NCBI GenBank assembly: GCA_902783445.1
Contig: CACZQX010000020.1
Location: 1-18,398 of the forward strand
Direction of reading: 5' to 3'
DNA: 18,398 nucleotides
DNA from: an uncultured Lachnospiraceae bacterium
Lineage (GTDB): Bacteria; Bacillota; Clostridia; Lachnospirales; Lachnospiraceae
This document shows, one piece after another, positions 1 through 7,164 of the stretch. Each line of letters opens with the position of its first letter. Position 1 is the stretch's first letter. The notes under the pieces are model-generated. The model saw only the letters and a program-made list of their open reading frames with translations. It did no database searches and was not told the origin of the DNA. Made by a program: the position numbers and the translations under genes.

Positions 1-686
1 CAAGCCAGATTATATCCCTTAATTCCTTTGTAATCCTTCTTCGGAATTACAAAAGACATATATGCACTATCTTTATCTGTTTCAAGATTACTATATTCTA
101 CAATCTTACCCTCATCATCAACAAATCCCAGATAATTGCCATCCGGCATAGGACTTTTAACATATAGTTTTACATACTGCTCTCCGTTTTTTTCATCTTC
201 ATATGGAATTTCCATGAGAACTTCGTTCATGATTCGGTTGGTATATAGTTTACTTTCATCACTGCATACTTCTAATGCAAGCGTCTGATCCGGCTGATAA
301 CATAGTAAAGCCGAACAGTCATCTTCCATTCGGATTCTCTGTCTGTATAACTGTCTCTTGTCGCATGCTTCTCCCATTGCTGCTTCGGGAACAAGCAAAT
401 CCAAGTTTCTAAGATAAGAGCTCTTTTTCAATCCCTTTTCCATATAGACAATAACTAACGCATATATTCCATCCGACGGTTTTGCATCATTAATAAACGA
501 CAAATGAATTCCGTCGTTATAGTTATTTTGAGCTTCAATAAGCTTACCATTCACATCACATAATGCAAAATGATAGTCTGTCAGTTCTTCATCCATATAT
601 AGTTTGATTCTAATTACTTGATTCTTATAGCCCTCATATCGAGCCGCAATATAATCTCTTGGGGATTGCTTGTCTGTGTGATTCAT
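1..686 (-). CDS. Unrecognised protein, N-terminal 228 residues (gene continues beyond the window)
   Basis: An open frame runs from ATG at 686-684 to the left edge with no stop, so only the N-terminal 228 codons are visible. It begins MNHTDKQSPRDYIAARY. An AAAAAGG stretch about 10 nt upstream can serve as ribosome binding site, and the start lies 21 bp after the stop of the pseudo-GT8 gene, so the two are probably cotranscribed. There is no signal peptide or membrane segment. The visible part is rich in alternating hydrophobic/polar stretches (for example VIRIKLYMDEE, YALVIVYMEKG, YVKLYVKSPMPDGNYLGF), which suggests two or more beta-sandwich modules. Such modules can precede the catalytic domain in CDP-glycerol phosphotransferase-like proteins, but that is a guess. 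I do not recognise the family. Its place at the end of a wall-polymer operon suggests a cytoplasmic role in glycan synthesis. Confidence 0.8.
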   Translation of the reverse strand, partial: MNHTDKQSPRDYIAARYEGYKNQVIRIKLYMDEELTDYHFALCDVNGKLIEAQNNYNDGIHLSFINDAKPSDGIYALVIVYMEKGLKKSSYLRNLDLLVPEAAMGEACDKRQLYRQRIRMEDDCSALLCYQPDQTLALEVCSDESKLYTNRIMNEVLMEIPYEDEKNGEQYVKLYVKSPMPDGNYLGFVDDEGKIVEYSNLETDKDSAYMSFVIPKKDYKGIKGYNLA

Positions 687-707
687 TGTCTTTTAACCTT
701 TTTATTG

Positions 708-2345
708 TTATCTTTTTCTGATTAATCTTGGAATAAATGTAAAAAAACGTCCAACTTTAAAAGATATTGACTTTCTGGTTTCTGTTATCTCATATAAATA
801 CCTATCAACATCCTTCTTTAATAATTTGTTCTTTTGTTTTAAACTGTCACATTCTTGTAAAAGCAATAAATTATCTTTTTCCAAATCACCCATTCGGCTT
901 AGGGTATCTTTCATTTCATCTTCCTCTTTCATGCTATATAATTTATAATCAGCCTCAAGTTCCTCTCTAAAATCACTTTGCGAAATATATGACTCAAGTA
1001 AATCCTTATAACGCTCCGGCTCACTGTAATCAAAAACAATCTCGTATGATTCTGCCATAAACTTTCTGCTTTTAATACATATTAAATTCAAAACTTCATG
1101 CAAAGACAATTGCTCTGTCTCATATCGAGTCATTGCTTTTCTAATTTTGAGTTCCATATCCATACGATTCCATTGTTTTACGTTTATTACGGATATACCC
1201 ATATCAAGCAAATGCATGTTTTTAAATAGATTTGAATATGCGCCATTTTCAAGCAATTGTCTTCTATCATCAGACATAATACCAGAACAAATTAACTCTC
1301 CATCTAAGTCTTCCGCATACAATTTACTAATATCAAATTCTATCAACGACTTTGGATAGATAGATATTGCCTTATCTCGACCGGCAAAGACTGCCGCTGT
1401 AAAAAGCTCATCACAAGTATCCTTCTGCACACAATAGAATCTCACACTTATCCTTTCATTCTGAGCAGCCTGTAGGATACGAATATGTCTTTGAGACAAT
1501 TGATCATAAATCAGTCGAATATCAATCTTTACGCTAATATTCATATGTTTCTTAATTGAATCAATCAACACTGACACCTGGTAAGCAGTCTGATTGTTAA
1601 CTCTAATCAAAATAGGAACAGCTTCCGGATCACTTGCATTTTCGCTATCCACATTATCTATAAAGGATTTTCTGTTCAGAATTTCACCTGCAATAGGCGA
1701 TTGTGCGTAGTATTTAATCCATAGATATTCTATTTCGCTGTCAAAATAGTATTCCGGAGAATGATTCCTATCATAGCTTAAAAGCAATGCCAATTCTTCA
1801 TTTTTCAGACATTCTTCCGCCGTTTCTTTTAATAAAAACGAATCAATTTTGTATTTATTACGCAAAAGTTTTTCATATGACAAATTATAATAAAACGGCA
1901 AGCATTTAATCTTGTCCGGATCTATATCTGTAAGGCTTGTCTGATTTGTATCTATCAAAAGCAACGCCGGATTGTAGCTACAATACTTAGCTGTGATTGT
2001 ATCTTCTATTTCCGAGATATTCTCCACTGCAGCCATGTACTTATCTTCTAAAGGCAGATTATATAATGAATTAAAATCACCTTGCACTATAGTATTCCAT
2101 GAAAGTATAATTAGCTTTCCCATATTCTTTAGTGCATCTACTTTGCCCTCTATGAATGTAAAATTTGTATATTCATCAGCAAGTTCAATAATAGCCTGAA
2201 ATGCATCCTTACAATCCGACTGCAACAATAAATAAATATCATATTTTGATTCTTTATTTTTATTATGCATCATTGATGTGATTGTTGTATATATAGCAGC
2301 TCTATGCTCCACACAGCATTTCATTGCGATTTTAATCACATTCAT
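708..2345 (-). CDS. Tandem degenerate GT8-like protein with C-terminal coiled coil
   Basis: This 545-residue protein looks like two glycosyltransferase family 8 domains in a row. In the first (about residues 1-215), KLIILSWNTIVQGDFNSLYN (77-96) matches the GT8 strand that normally reads LDSDTIVxGDxxxLY, but the metal-binding DxD is replaced by S82-W83-N84; YNPALLLID (124-132) matches the usual FNSGVLLID. In the second (about 243-440), AISIYPKSLIEFDISKLY (326-343) again fits the DxD region with P331-K332-S333 instead, followed by LLDMGISVINVKQW (379-392). A predicted coiled coil (about 472-523) and a basic tail SISFKVGRFFTFIPRLIRKR follow, a tail type I associate with clostridial glycosyltransferase-like proteins. 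Loss of DxD in both halves argues against ordinary metal-dependent transfer, so a scaffold or sugar-binding role is possible. A GGAAAGGAAA ribosome site precedes the ATG. Homology is by eye. Confidence 0.75.
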   Translation of the reverse strand: MNVIKIAMKCCVEHRAAIYTTITSMMHNKNKESKYDIYLLLQSDCKDAFQAIIELADEYTNFTFIEGKVDALKNMGKLIILSWNTIVQGDFNSLYNLPLEDKYMAAVENISEIEDTITAKYCSYNPALLLIDTNQTSLTDIDPDKIKCLPFYYNLSYEKLLRNKYKIDSFLLKETAEECLKNEELALLLSYDRNHSPEYYFDSEIEYLWIKYYAQSPIAGEILNRKSFIDNVDSENASDPEAVPILIRVNNQTAYQVSVLIDSIKKHMNISVKIDIRLIYDQLSQRHIRILQAAQNERISVRFYCVQKDTCDELFTAAVFAGRDKAISIYPKSLIEFDISKLYAEDLDGELICSGIMSDDRRQLLENGAYSNLFKNMHLLDMGISVINVKQWNRMDMELKIRKAMTRYETEQLSLHEVLNLICIKSRKFMAESYEIVFDYSEPERYKDLLESYISQSDFREELEADYKLYSMKEEDEMKDTLSRMGDLEKDNLLLLQECDSLKQKNKLLKKDVDRYLYEITETRKSISFKVGRFFTFIPRLIRKR

Positions 2346-2366
2346 TTTTATTTCCTTTCCACAAAG

Positions 2367-2397
2367 AACCCAAAAGCATTTAAAATGCTTTTGGGTT
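2367..2397. terminator. Strong hairpin between beta-helix and pseudo-GT8 genes (possible attenuator or terminator)
   Basis: Two 15-nt arms, 2367-2381 and 2383-2397, are perfect inverted repeats (AACCCAAAAGCATTT and its complement), separated by one base, so about 12-13 pairs can form around a small A/T loop. On the plus strand it is followed by five T; on the minus strand, the direction of the operon, the downstream run is only TTCTTTG, a weak U-tract. It lies between the stop of the beta-helix gene and the ribosome site of the pseudo-GT8 gene. It may act as a partial terminator lowering expression of the last genes, or as a stabilising 3' structure for the long upstream message. No opposing plus-strand gene explains it. 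Confidence 0.6.
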
Positions 2398-2426
2398 TTT
2401 GCTTAATTAGATTAAATTACCGTAAA

Positions 2427-5400
2427 CTACCTTGTTACCAAAGAAGTGTTTGCCCCCTTCTCTACATAAACTTGGTAATTTCCATTACCTTCAGCTTCGA
2501 ATTTTCCGCTAATTACATCAGTTGATGAATTTTTGTAAATTGCGAAACCGTTCTTGGTATTATTCTTTAACGTCAAATCTACCATACTGCTAACGCTGGC
2601 ACCGTCCGTCACTACAAATCCATTTTGTTGATTTCCGGAGGTGTCCACATTACTAACCTGTCCTGTAGATCCATTTCCTGTTATGCGGATACCATCTTTC
2701 TCATTTGACAACAAAGAAACACCGCTAGCTACGAAGCTTCCGCCCTCACTACAGTAAAGTCCATAGGTTTTGTTTTCGGTTATTCCGCAATCTTTAAGGG
2801 ATGAGATTACGCCACCATTTCTCACAATTACACCTGCCCATTCATTAACGCTAATACCACAATTATTAATTGAAGGCGCTTGGCTTGTATCAACACAAAT
2901 GCCATAGTGAAGATTTTCAAGAATTTGACAGTTGTCTCCGGAAAAAGTGCTATTTGAATAAACACCAATACCTGACAAAGTATTCTTGGTTATTTGACAA
3001 CTCTTTATGCTAAGTGATGAATTATCAGATACATGCACTCCATCTTCACCATTCGAGTAAATCGAATTGTTTTCAGCCAATGTAAGACTTGAATACTCAC
3101 TAACAGAAATACCATGTTTTCCGTTACCCGAAATATAACAATCCTTCACATAATCAGATGTACAGTGATCATTAATGATAAATCCGGAATGTTTATTATT
3201 CTCTATTGAATTTGTTACACCATTATTTGAAGCACTTACGTTTATCTTGCCATAAGGTCTTGCTCCGATTCCGTGATCACCGTTAGAGCTTGCTACACAA
3301 CCGCATACTTCAATCGTACTGATTGCCGATCCATCTTCTGCACCGGCTGCCGTAATACCGCATCCGTGATTGCTTACACATTCGCTTTCATAGACTCTTG
3401 CTGTAGCACCTCCGTAGATACCTATTCCGGCACAAAGATTATCATCATCCTCATACTGATCCGGTCTGGTTCCGTTACCGGTTAATGAACAACTGTTAAC
3501 AGTTACATCAGCCTTTGTTCCCGTTGCTGATAATCCGCACCAATAGTTTGTTTCCACCTGTGAATTATTCATAGTAAAAGTACTATCAACAACATATATA
3601 CCATGAGCACCATTCACAGAGCTGGTACATTCCTCTAATACCAAGTTGGTATTATCACTTGCAAAAATTCCCGAAGAAGCATTTTCACCTGCTCCGACTT
3701 TAGTTAAGCAACTTCCCTTTGCGTTAGAAAGGTTAACTCCATATCCGTTGTTATTATATACTCCTGTGTTATCTGCAACAAAGTAACTCTTAATATCAGT
3801 TCCAATAATACCTGTGCCGTTTGCATCGGATTCGCAATCGGAAACCTTCACTCTCTTACACTGATTGTAACGTAATCCCGCATCGCTGTTTCCTGTTGCT
3901 TGACTCGATACAGTTGAAACTGCAGTGCCATTATTAACATTAATACCAAAGCCTTGGTTATTATTAACTTTTGCAAGATTAAATGTGAGGGTAGTACAAT
4001 CTCCCGCATAAATACCTGCATTAACATTACTGTCTGCCGATGAATCAGTTACAATAACTTTTGTACATCCGCTGTATCGGATTCCTATATCGCTGTTGCT
4101 GTAAGATTCACAATACTTAACATTTGCAAGTGCACAATCAGATGCATTTACGCCAAACTGACCGTTCGCATATGTCTTAGTGCCATTGACAACCATATTT
4201 GCGCATTCTACGCCATAAATACCGCTACCTGCATTGTCATGTACATCAGAATACTGAGTATTAATCTTACCGGAAACAGATTTGTAGCGAATACCAATAT
4301 TGCCATTGCCATAGGATTCGACCTCTTTTACCAATCCGCTCTCCTGCACTGTATCAACATTTAAACCATATCCGGTATTTGCGTAGAACTTGGCACCTTT
4401 TACGGATAATTTTTCAACATTTTGAAGAGTTACTCCCGCTTCCTTATTGTCATGATACTCACCGTTTGTAACCCAAATTGTTGTACATCCGTTTACCCTA
4501 AGTCCATTAGCTTGGTTTCCGTTAAAGTTGTTATTGGCTGCTTTTACAATCTGAGTACTGTTCAAGCTTGCACCATTACTGCTGTTACTGCCCGATGTAA
4601 CCTGATTTAAAGTTACATTTTCACAGCTGCTGGAATATACTCCCGCTTCCTTATTCTTTTCTGTAGTTGTCTCCTGTATATTGGACTGTGCACAATTTAC
4701 AAGCCTTATACCAATTTTATCATTGGTCGAAGCAACACTGTTTTTCATATTGACGCAATACTTACGATTATCATTTACAAAACATCCATCAAAATTATAT
4801 CCATAACCTATATTTTTTGATGAATTACATGAATTCACTTTAACATTTGAACACTTAACAAGAGTAAATCCACAATCTTGATTTCTCTTTGCATTTGCCT
4901 TATAGAGACTAACACCACCGGAACAGTTTTCCATAGAAACACCGGTACCGCCGTTGTCATAAGCATAAATATGGCTATAAGCAACTTCTCCTGTATTGTC
5001 AAAAATTCTAATACCAAACTTAGTATTTTCTTTTGCATCAACTGTACTAAGTGCAACTCTCTGACTAACACCTGAAATACGCATGCCTATATTATTATTA
5101 TTGAATTCAGACTCTTTAACTGTAATATTGGTAGCTCCGCTAACCAATAATCCATTGTCCTTATTTTCATTTGCTGCAGATCCATTGATTAGGATATCCC
5201 CATCACAATTTGAAAAGTTTATTCCACATGATGATTTTAAAAACTTACTGTTATTTATTGTAATACTATTAACATTTTCAAAAATAACACCATATCCCAC
5301 ATTGCTTGTGCTCTTTACTTTTGTTAATGTGACATTTTGGCTGTCCTTAAAGCGCAATCCTGCATTAGCACTGTCCGAAACGTTAACATTTTCTAATGTT

Positions 5401-5837
5401 ATAGTATTAACATTTCCATAAAATCTCATAACAGGAACATCTTTTTGTGCTCCCTTCCAAGTGCCCCCCACTATAGTTATATTGGAAGCTGTTTTGCCAT
5501 TAGAAGTAAGCAAAATAGGATTTTCGCTACCGCTTTGTGTGATAGTAGCTCCTGTTGCATTGATTTTCAAACCATTCTTTCCATTAAGTTTCACGCCGGA
5601 ACAATAATATTCTCCCTCCGGAATAATAACAGAATCATACTGTTTTACAGCACTCTGTAACACCTCCGAGATATCTTGTCCACTCTGTACGGGAAGCTGA
5701 ATCTCTGTCGCTTCCGCTCTTGTTTGGTTCCCAAACAACACGAATGAGAACAAGAGTAAAAACACAACCAAGAACTTCATTAAAAGCTTCCTGTTTTCAG
5801 GCACTCTTAATCTGTTAAGATTACTGTCATTTACCAT
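2427..5837 (-). CDS. Large secreted parallel beta-helix (PbH1-repeat) protein
   Basis: This 1136-residue protein has an N-terminal signal sequence: basic residues around 9-21, a hydrophobic core LVVFLLLFSFVLFG (23-36) and probable cleavage after AEA near 43. From about residue 50 it consists of right-handed beta-helix coils of mostly 22-24 residues of the form V-x-V-x-x-S-x4-N-x3-G-[IVLF]-x-[FVLY], the pattern of Pfam Beta_helix/pectate-lyase-fold proteins. There are about 36 cysteines, unusually many, falling in two repeating registers about 23 residues apart. I see no catalytic set typical of a pectate lyase, no LPxTG, SLH, dockerin or C-terminal membrane segment; it simply ends YQVYVEKGANTSLVTR. 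The ATG is supported by GGAAAGGGG about 8 nt upstream; a later start at M20 would shorten the signal. It probably acts outside the cell as a polysaccharide-binding, lyase-like or adhesive surface protein; the exact activity is unknown. Confidence 0.9.
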   Translation of the reverse strand: MVNDSNLNRLRVPENRKLLMKFLVVFLLLFSFVLFGNQTRAEATEIQLPVQSGQDISEVLQSAVKQYDSVIIPEGEYYCSGVKLNGKNGLKINATGATITQSGSENPILLTSNGKTASNITIVGGTWKGAQKDVPVMRFYGNVNTITLENVNVSDSANAGLRFKDSQNVTLTKVKSTSNVGYGVIFENVNSITINNSKFLKSSCGINFSNCDGDILINGSAANENKDNGLLVSGATNITVKESEFNNNNIGMRISGVSQRVALSTVDAKENTKFGIRIFDNTGEVAYSHIYAYDNGGTGVSMENCSGGVSLYKANAKRNQDCGFTLVKCSNVKVNSCNSSKNIGYGYNFDGCFVNDNRKYCVNMKNSVASTNDKIGIRLVNCAQSNIQETTTEKNKEAGVYSSSCENVTLNQVTSGSNSSNGASLNSTQIVKAANNNFNGNQANGLRVNGCTTIWVTNGEYHDNKEAGVTLQNVEKLSVKGAKFYANTGYGLNVDTVQESGLVKEVESYGNGNIGIRYKSVSGKINTQYSDVHDNAGSGIYGVECANMVVNGTKTYANGQFGVNASDCALANVKYCESYSNSDIGIRYSGCTKVIVTDSSADSNVNAGIYAGDCTTLTFNLAKVNNNQGFGINVNNGTAVSTVSSQATGNSDAGLRYNQCKRVKVSDCESDANGTGIIGTDIKSYFVADNTGVYNNNGYGVNLSNAKGSCLTKVGAGENASSGIFASDNTNLVLEECTSSVNGAHGIYVVDSTFTMNNSQVETNYWCGLSATGTKADVTVNSCSLTGNGTRPDQYEDDDNLCAGIGIYGGATARVYESECVSNHGCGITAAGAEDGSAISTIEVCGCVASSNGDHGIGARPYGKINVSASNNGVTNSIENNKHSGFIINDHCTSDYVKDCYISGNGKHGISVSEYSSLTLAENNSIYSNGEDGVHVSDNSSLSIKSCQITKNTLSGIGVYSNSTFSGDNCQILENLHYGICVDTSQAPSINNCGISVNEWAGVIVRNGGVISSLKDCGITENKTYGLYCSEGGSFVASGVSLLSNEKDGIRITGNGSTGQVSNVDTSGNQQNGFVVTDGASVSSMVDLTLKNNTKNGFAIYKNSSTDVISGKFEAEGNGNYQVYVEKGANTSLVTR

Positions 5838-5855
5838 ACAATACCCCTTTCCGCA

Positions 5856-7151
5856 CTACTTCGTGTAATCACTTACCTCGGTAGCCCTCTCTAATTTGAT
5901 TCGATTATACTCAATTCCCTCCTTAAATCTGAACATAAATGGTGCTAACCTAATAAATTTCCCCTTTGGTTTAAATGTGTAAACATATCTATGTTCTTTA
6001 TTAGGTCGTATTTTTCTTTTATCCAAAGTCAAACGCTCCTCGCTCAACGCATCATCTGACCTGATTTCTTTTAACTTATTAAAAGTTCGTATGCCAAAAA
6101 CCACTTCATCATCACTTAATAAATCAGGATTCTCCACATTGATATAGAACGATAGGGTATACTCCGTTTCCCCATCTCCGTCTATCTCTAGCGGTTTTGA
6201 CCAAATTTGCGGTCGATATTTCCCTAATGATTTCCGACAATCTATAAACTTGATTCCATTATATCCTAAATGATTAATGATTTCAAATTTGCCTTTACAT
6301 GTTGTCCAAGCATCTATACCATTGGCAAAAGCAGAATCCACCACCAAGTTGCAATGGGATTCTCTCTTCTCCTCTTGCTCATAATCTTTGGTTGCTTCAA
6401 TTAATTTATTAAAGCAATCCATGTAATAATCCTTATGAAAATGAACCAAAGCAACCCCCAGGCCAAAAAGATAGTCCGGATCCAAAAGATATTCCTTTTC
6501 AAATCTCAATGCCTTTAGCTGATATTTGCGGATAGCATATTCATCCATATATTCCCAAATCTTATTAATCTCATTCACATCTATATTCTCTACCTTGGGA
6601 GAATAGTATTTATTACCGTCTTTATCCTCAACAATATTAGTTCCCTTGATAGTATTTATGACTACCACAGTATCCGCTAGTTTGTCATTCACAAAATCCA
6701 TAAATCTATCAAATCGATTTTTCCACATAGTTAAAAAACCTTCTGTATTTTGTTGATAATTATATACAATCCCAAATTTATTCCATGGGATAATATCTTT
6801 ATTTCTAACTTTCGCTAAACGATCTACCACATAATCTCCATCGTAGAACCTGGCACCGTATCTGGCATCCGCATAAAAGTCCAATAACAATACATCCGGT
6901 TGAGTGCTTTCCAATACCTTCAAAACAGGTTTTTCAAATTCATCATACCAGTGCTTCATTTGATTATCGTTCATTTCCGCTGTAACCAGCTTGTTAAAAT
7001 TATATTTCAGAGGTTCACCCATAACCGACAACATGGATGTCATGGTAAAATATGACTGCACCTTAAAATATTTTTTATAATTATCAACAAAGTTGTGATT
7101 AAATATATCTCTCGATTGACAAGAGCCTATGATTGCAACATTTTTTATCAT
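5856..7151 (-). CDS. SGNH-like (DUF6270-type) protein with C-terminal carbohydrate-binding-like domain
   Basis: This 431-residue protein starts MIKNVAIIGSCQSRDIF. The GSCQSRD at 9-15 after a first beta strand corresponds to the GSCVSRD signature of the DUF6270 proteins, an SGNH-hydrolase-like group common in surface-polysaccharide loci; S10 would be the nucleophile-like serine. LLLDFYADARYG (88-99) and ALVHFHKDYY (234-243, with two histidines) fit the later conserved blocks. From about 267 (CNLVVDSAFANGIDAWT) a separate beta-sandwich begins that resembles CBM4/9-type carbohydrate-binding modules. There is no signal peptide, so action on a cytoplasmic or lipid-linked intermediate is likely, perhaps adding or removing an acyl group. 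The start has an excellent AAGGAG site 9 nt upstream, and the stop is 18 bp before the beta-helix start. Family assignment by motif only. Confidence 0.8.
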   Translation of the reverse strand: MIKNVAIIGSCQSRDIFNHNFVDNYKKYFKVQSYFTMTSMLSVMGEPLKYNFNKLVTAEMNDNQMKHWYDEFEKPVLKVLESTQPDVLLLDFYADARYGARFYDGDYVVDRLAKVRNKDIIPWNKFGIVYNYQQNTEGFLTMWKNRFDRFMDFVNDKLADTVVVINTIKGTNIVEDKDGNKYYSPKVENIDVNEINKIWEYMDEYAIRKYQLKALRFEKEYLLDPDYLFGLGVALVHFHKDYYMDCFNKLIEATKDYEQEEKRESHCNLVVDSAFANGIDAWTTCKGKFEIINHLGYNGIKFIDCRKSLGKYRPQIWSKPLEIDGDGETEYTLSFYINVENPDLLSDDEVVFGIRTFNKLKEIRSDDALSEERLTLDKRKIRPNKEHRYVYTFKPKGKFIRLAPFMFRFKEGIEYNRIKLERATEVSDYTK

Positions 7152-7164
7152 GTTGTACTACTCC

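Noticed and set aside
5083..5421. 112-residue plus-strand open frame, and a 78-residue minus-strand frame at 4835-5071
   Set aside because: Both are shadows of the repetitive beta-helix gene; their composition follows the repeats.
2427..5837. Possible CRISPR or tandem DNA repeat array
   Set aside because: The periodicity is at protein level (22-24 residues, about 69 nt) with poor nucleotide identity and an uninterrupted reading frame.
2427..5837. Dockerin partner for the cohesin-like domain
   Set aside because: No paired DxNxDG-type calcium repeats are found in the beta-helix protein or any other product in the window.
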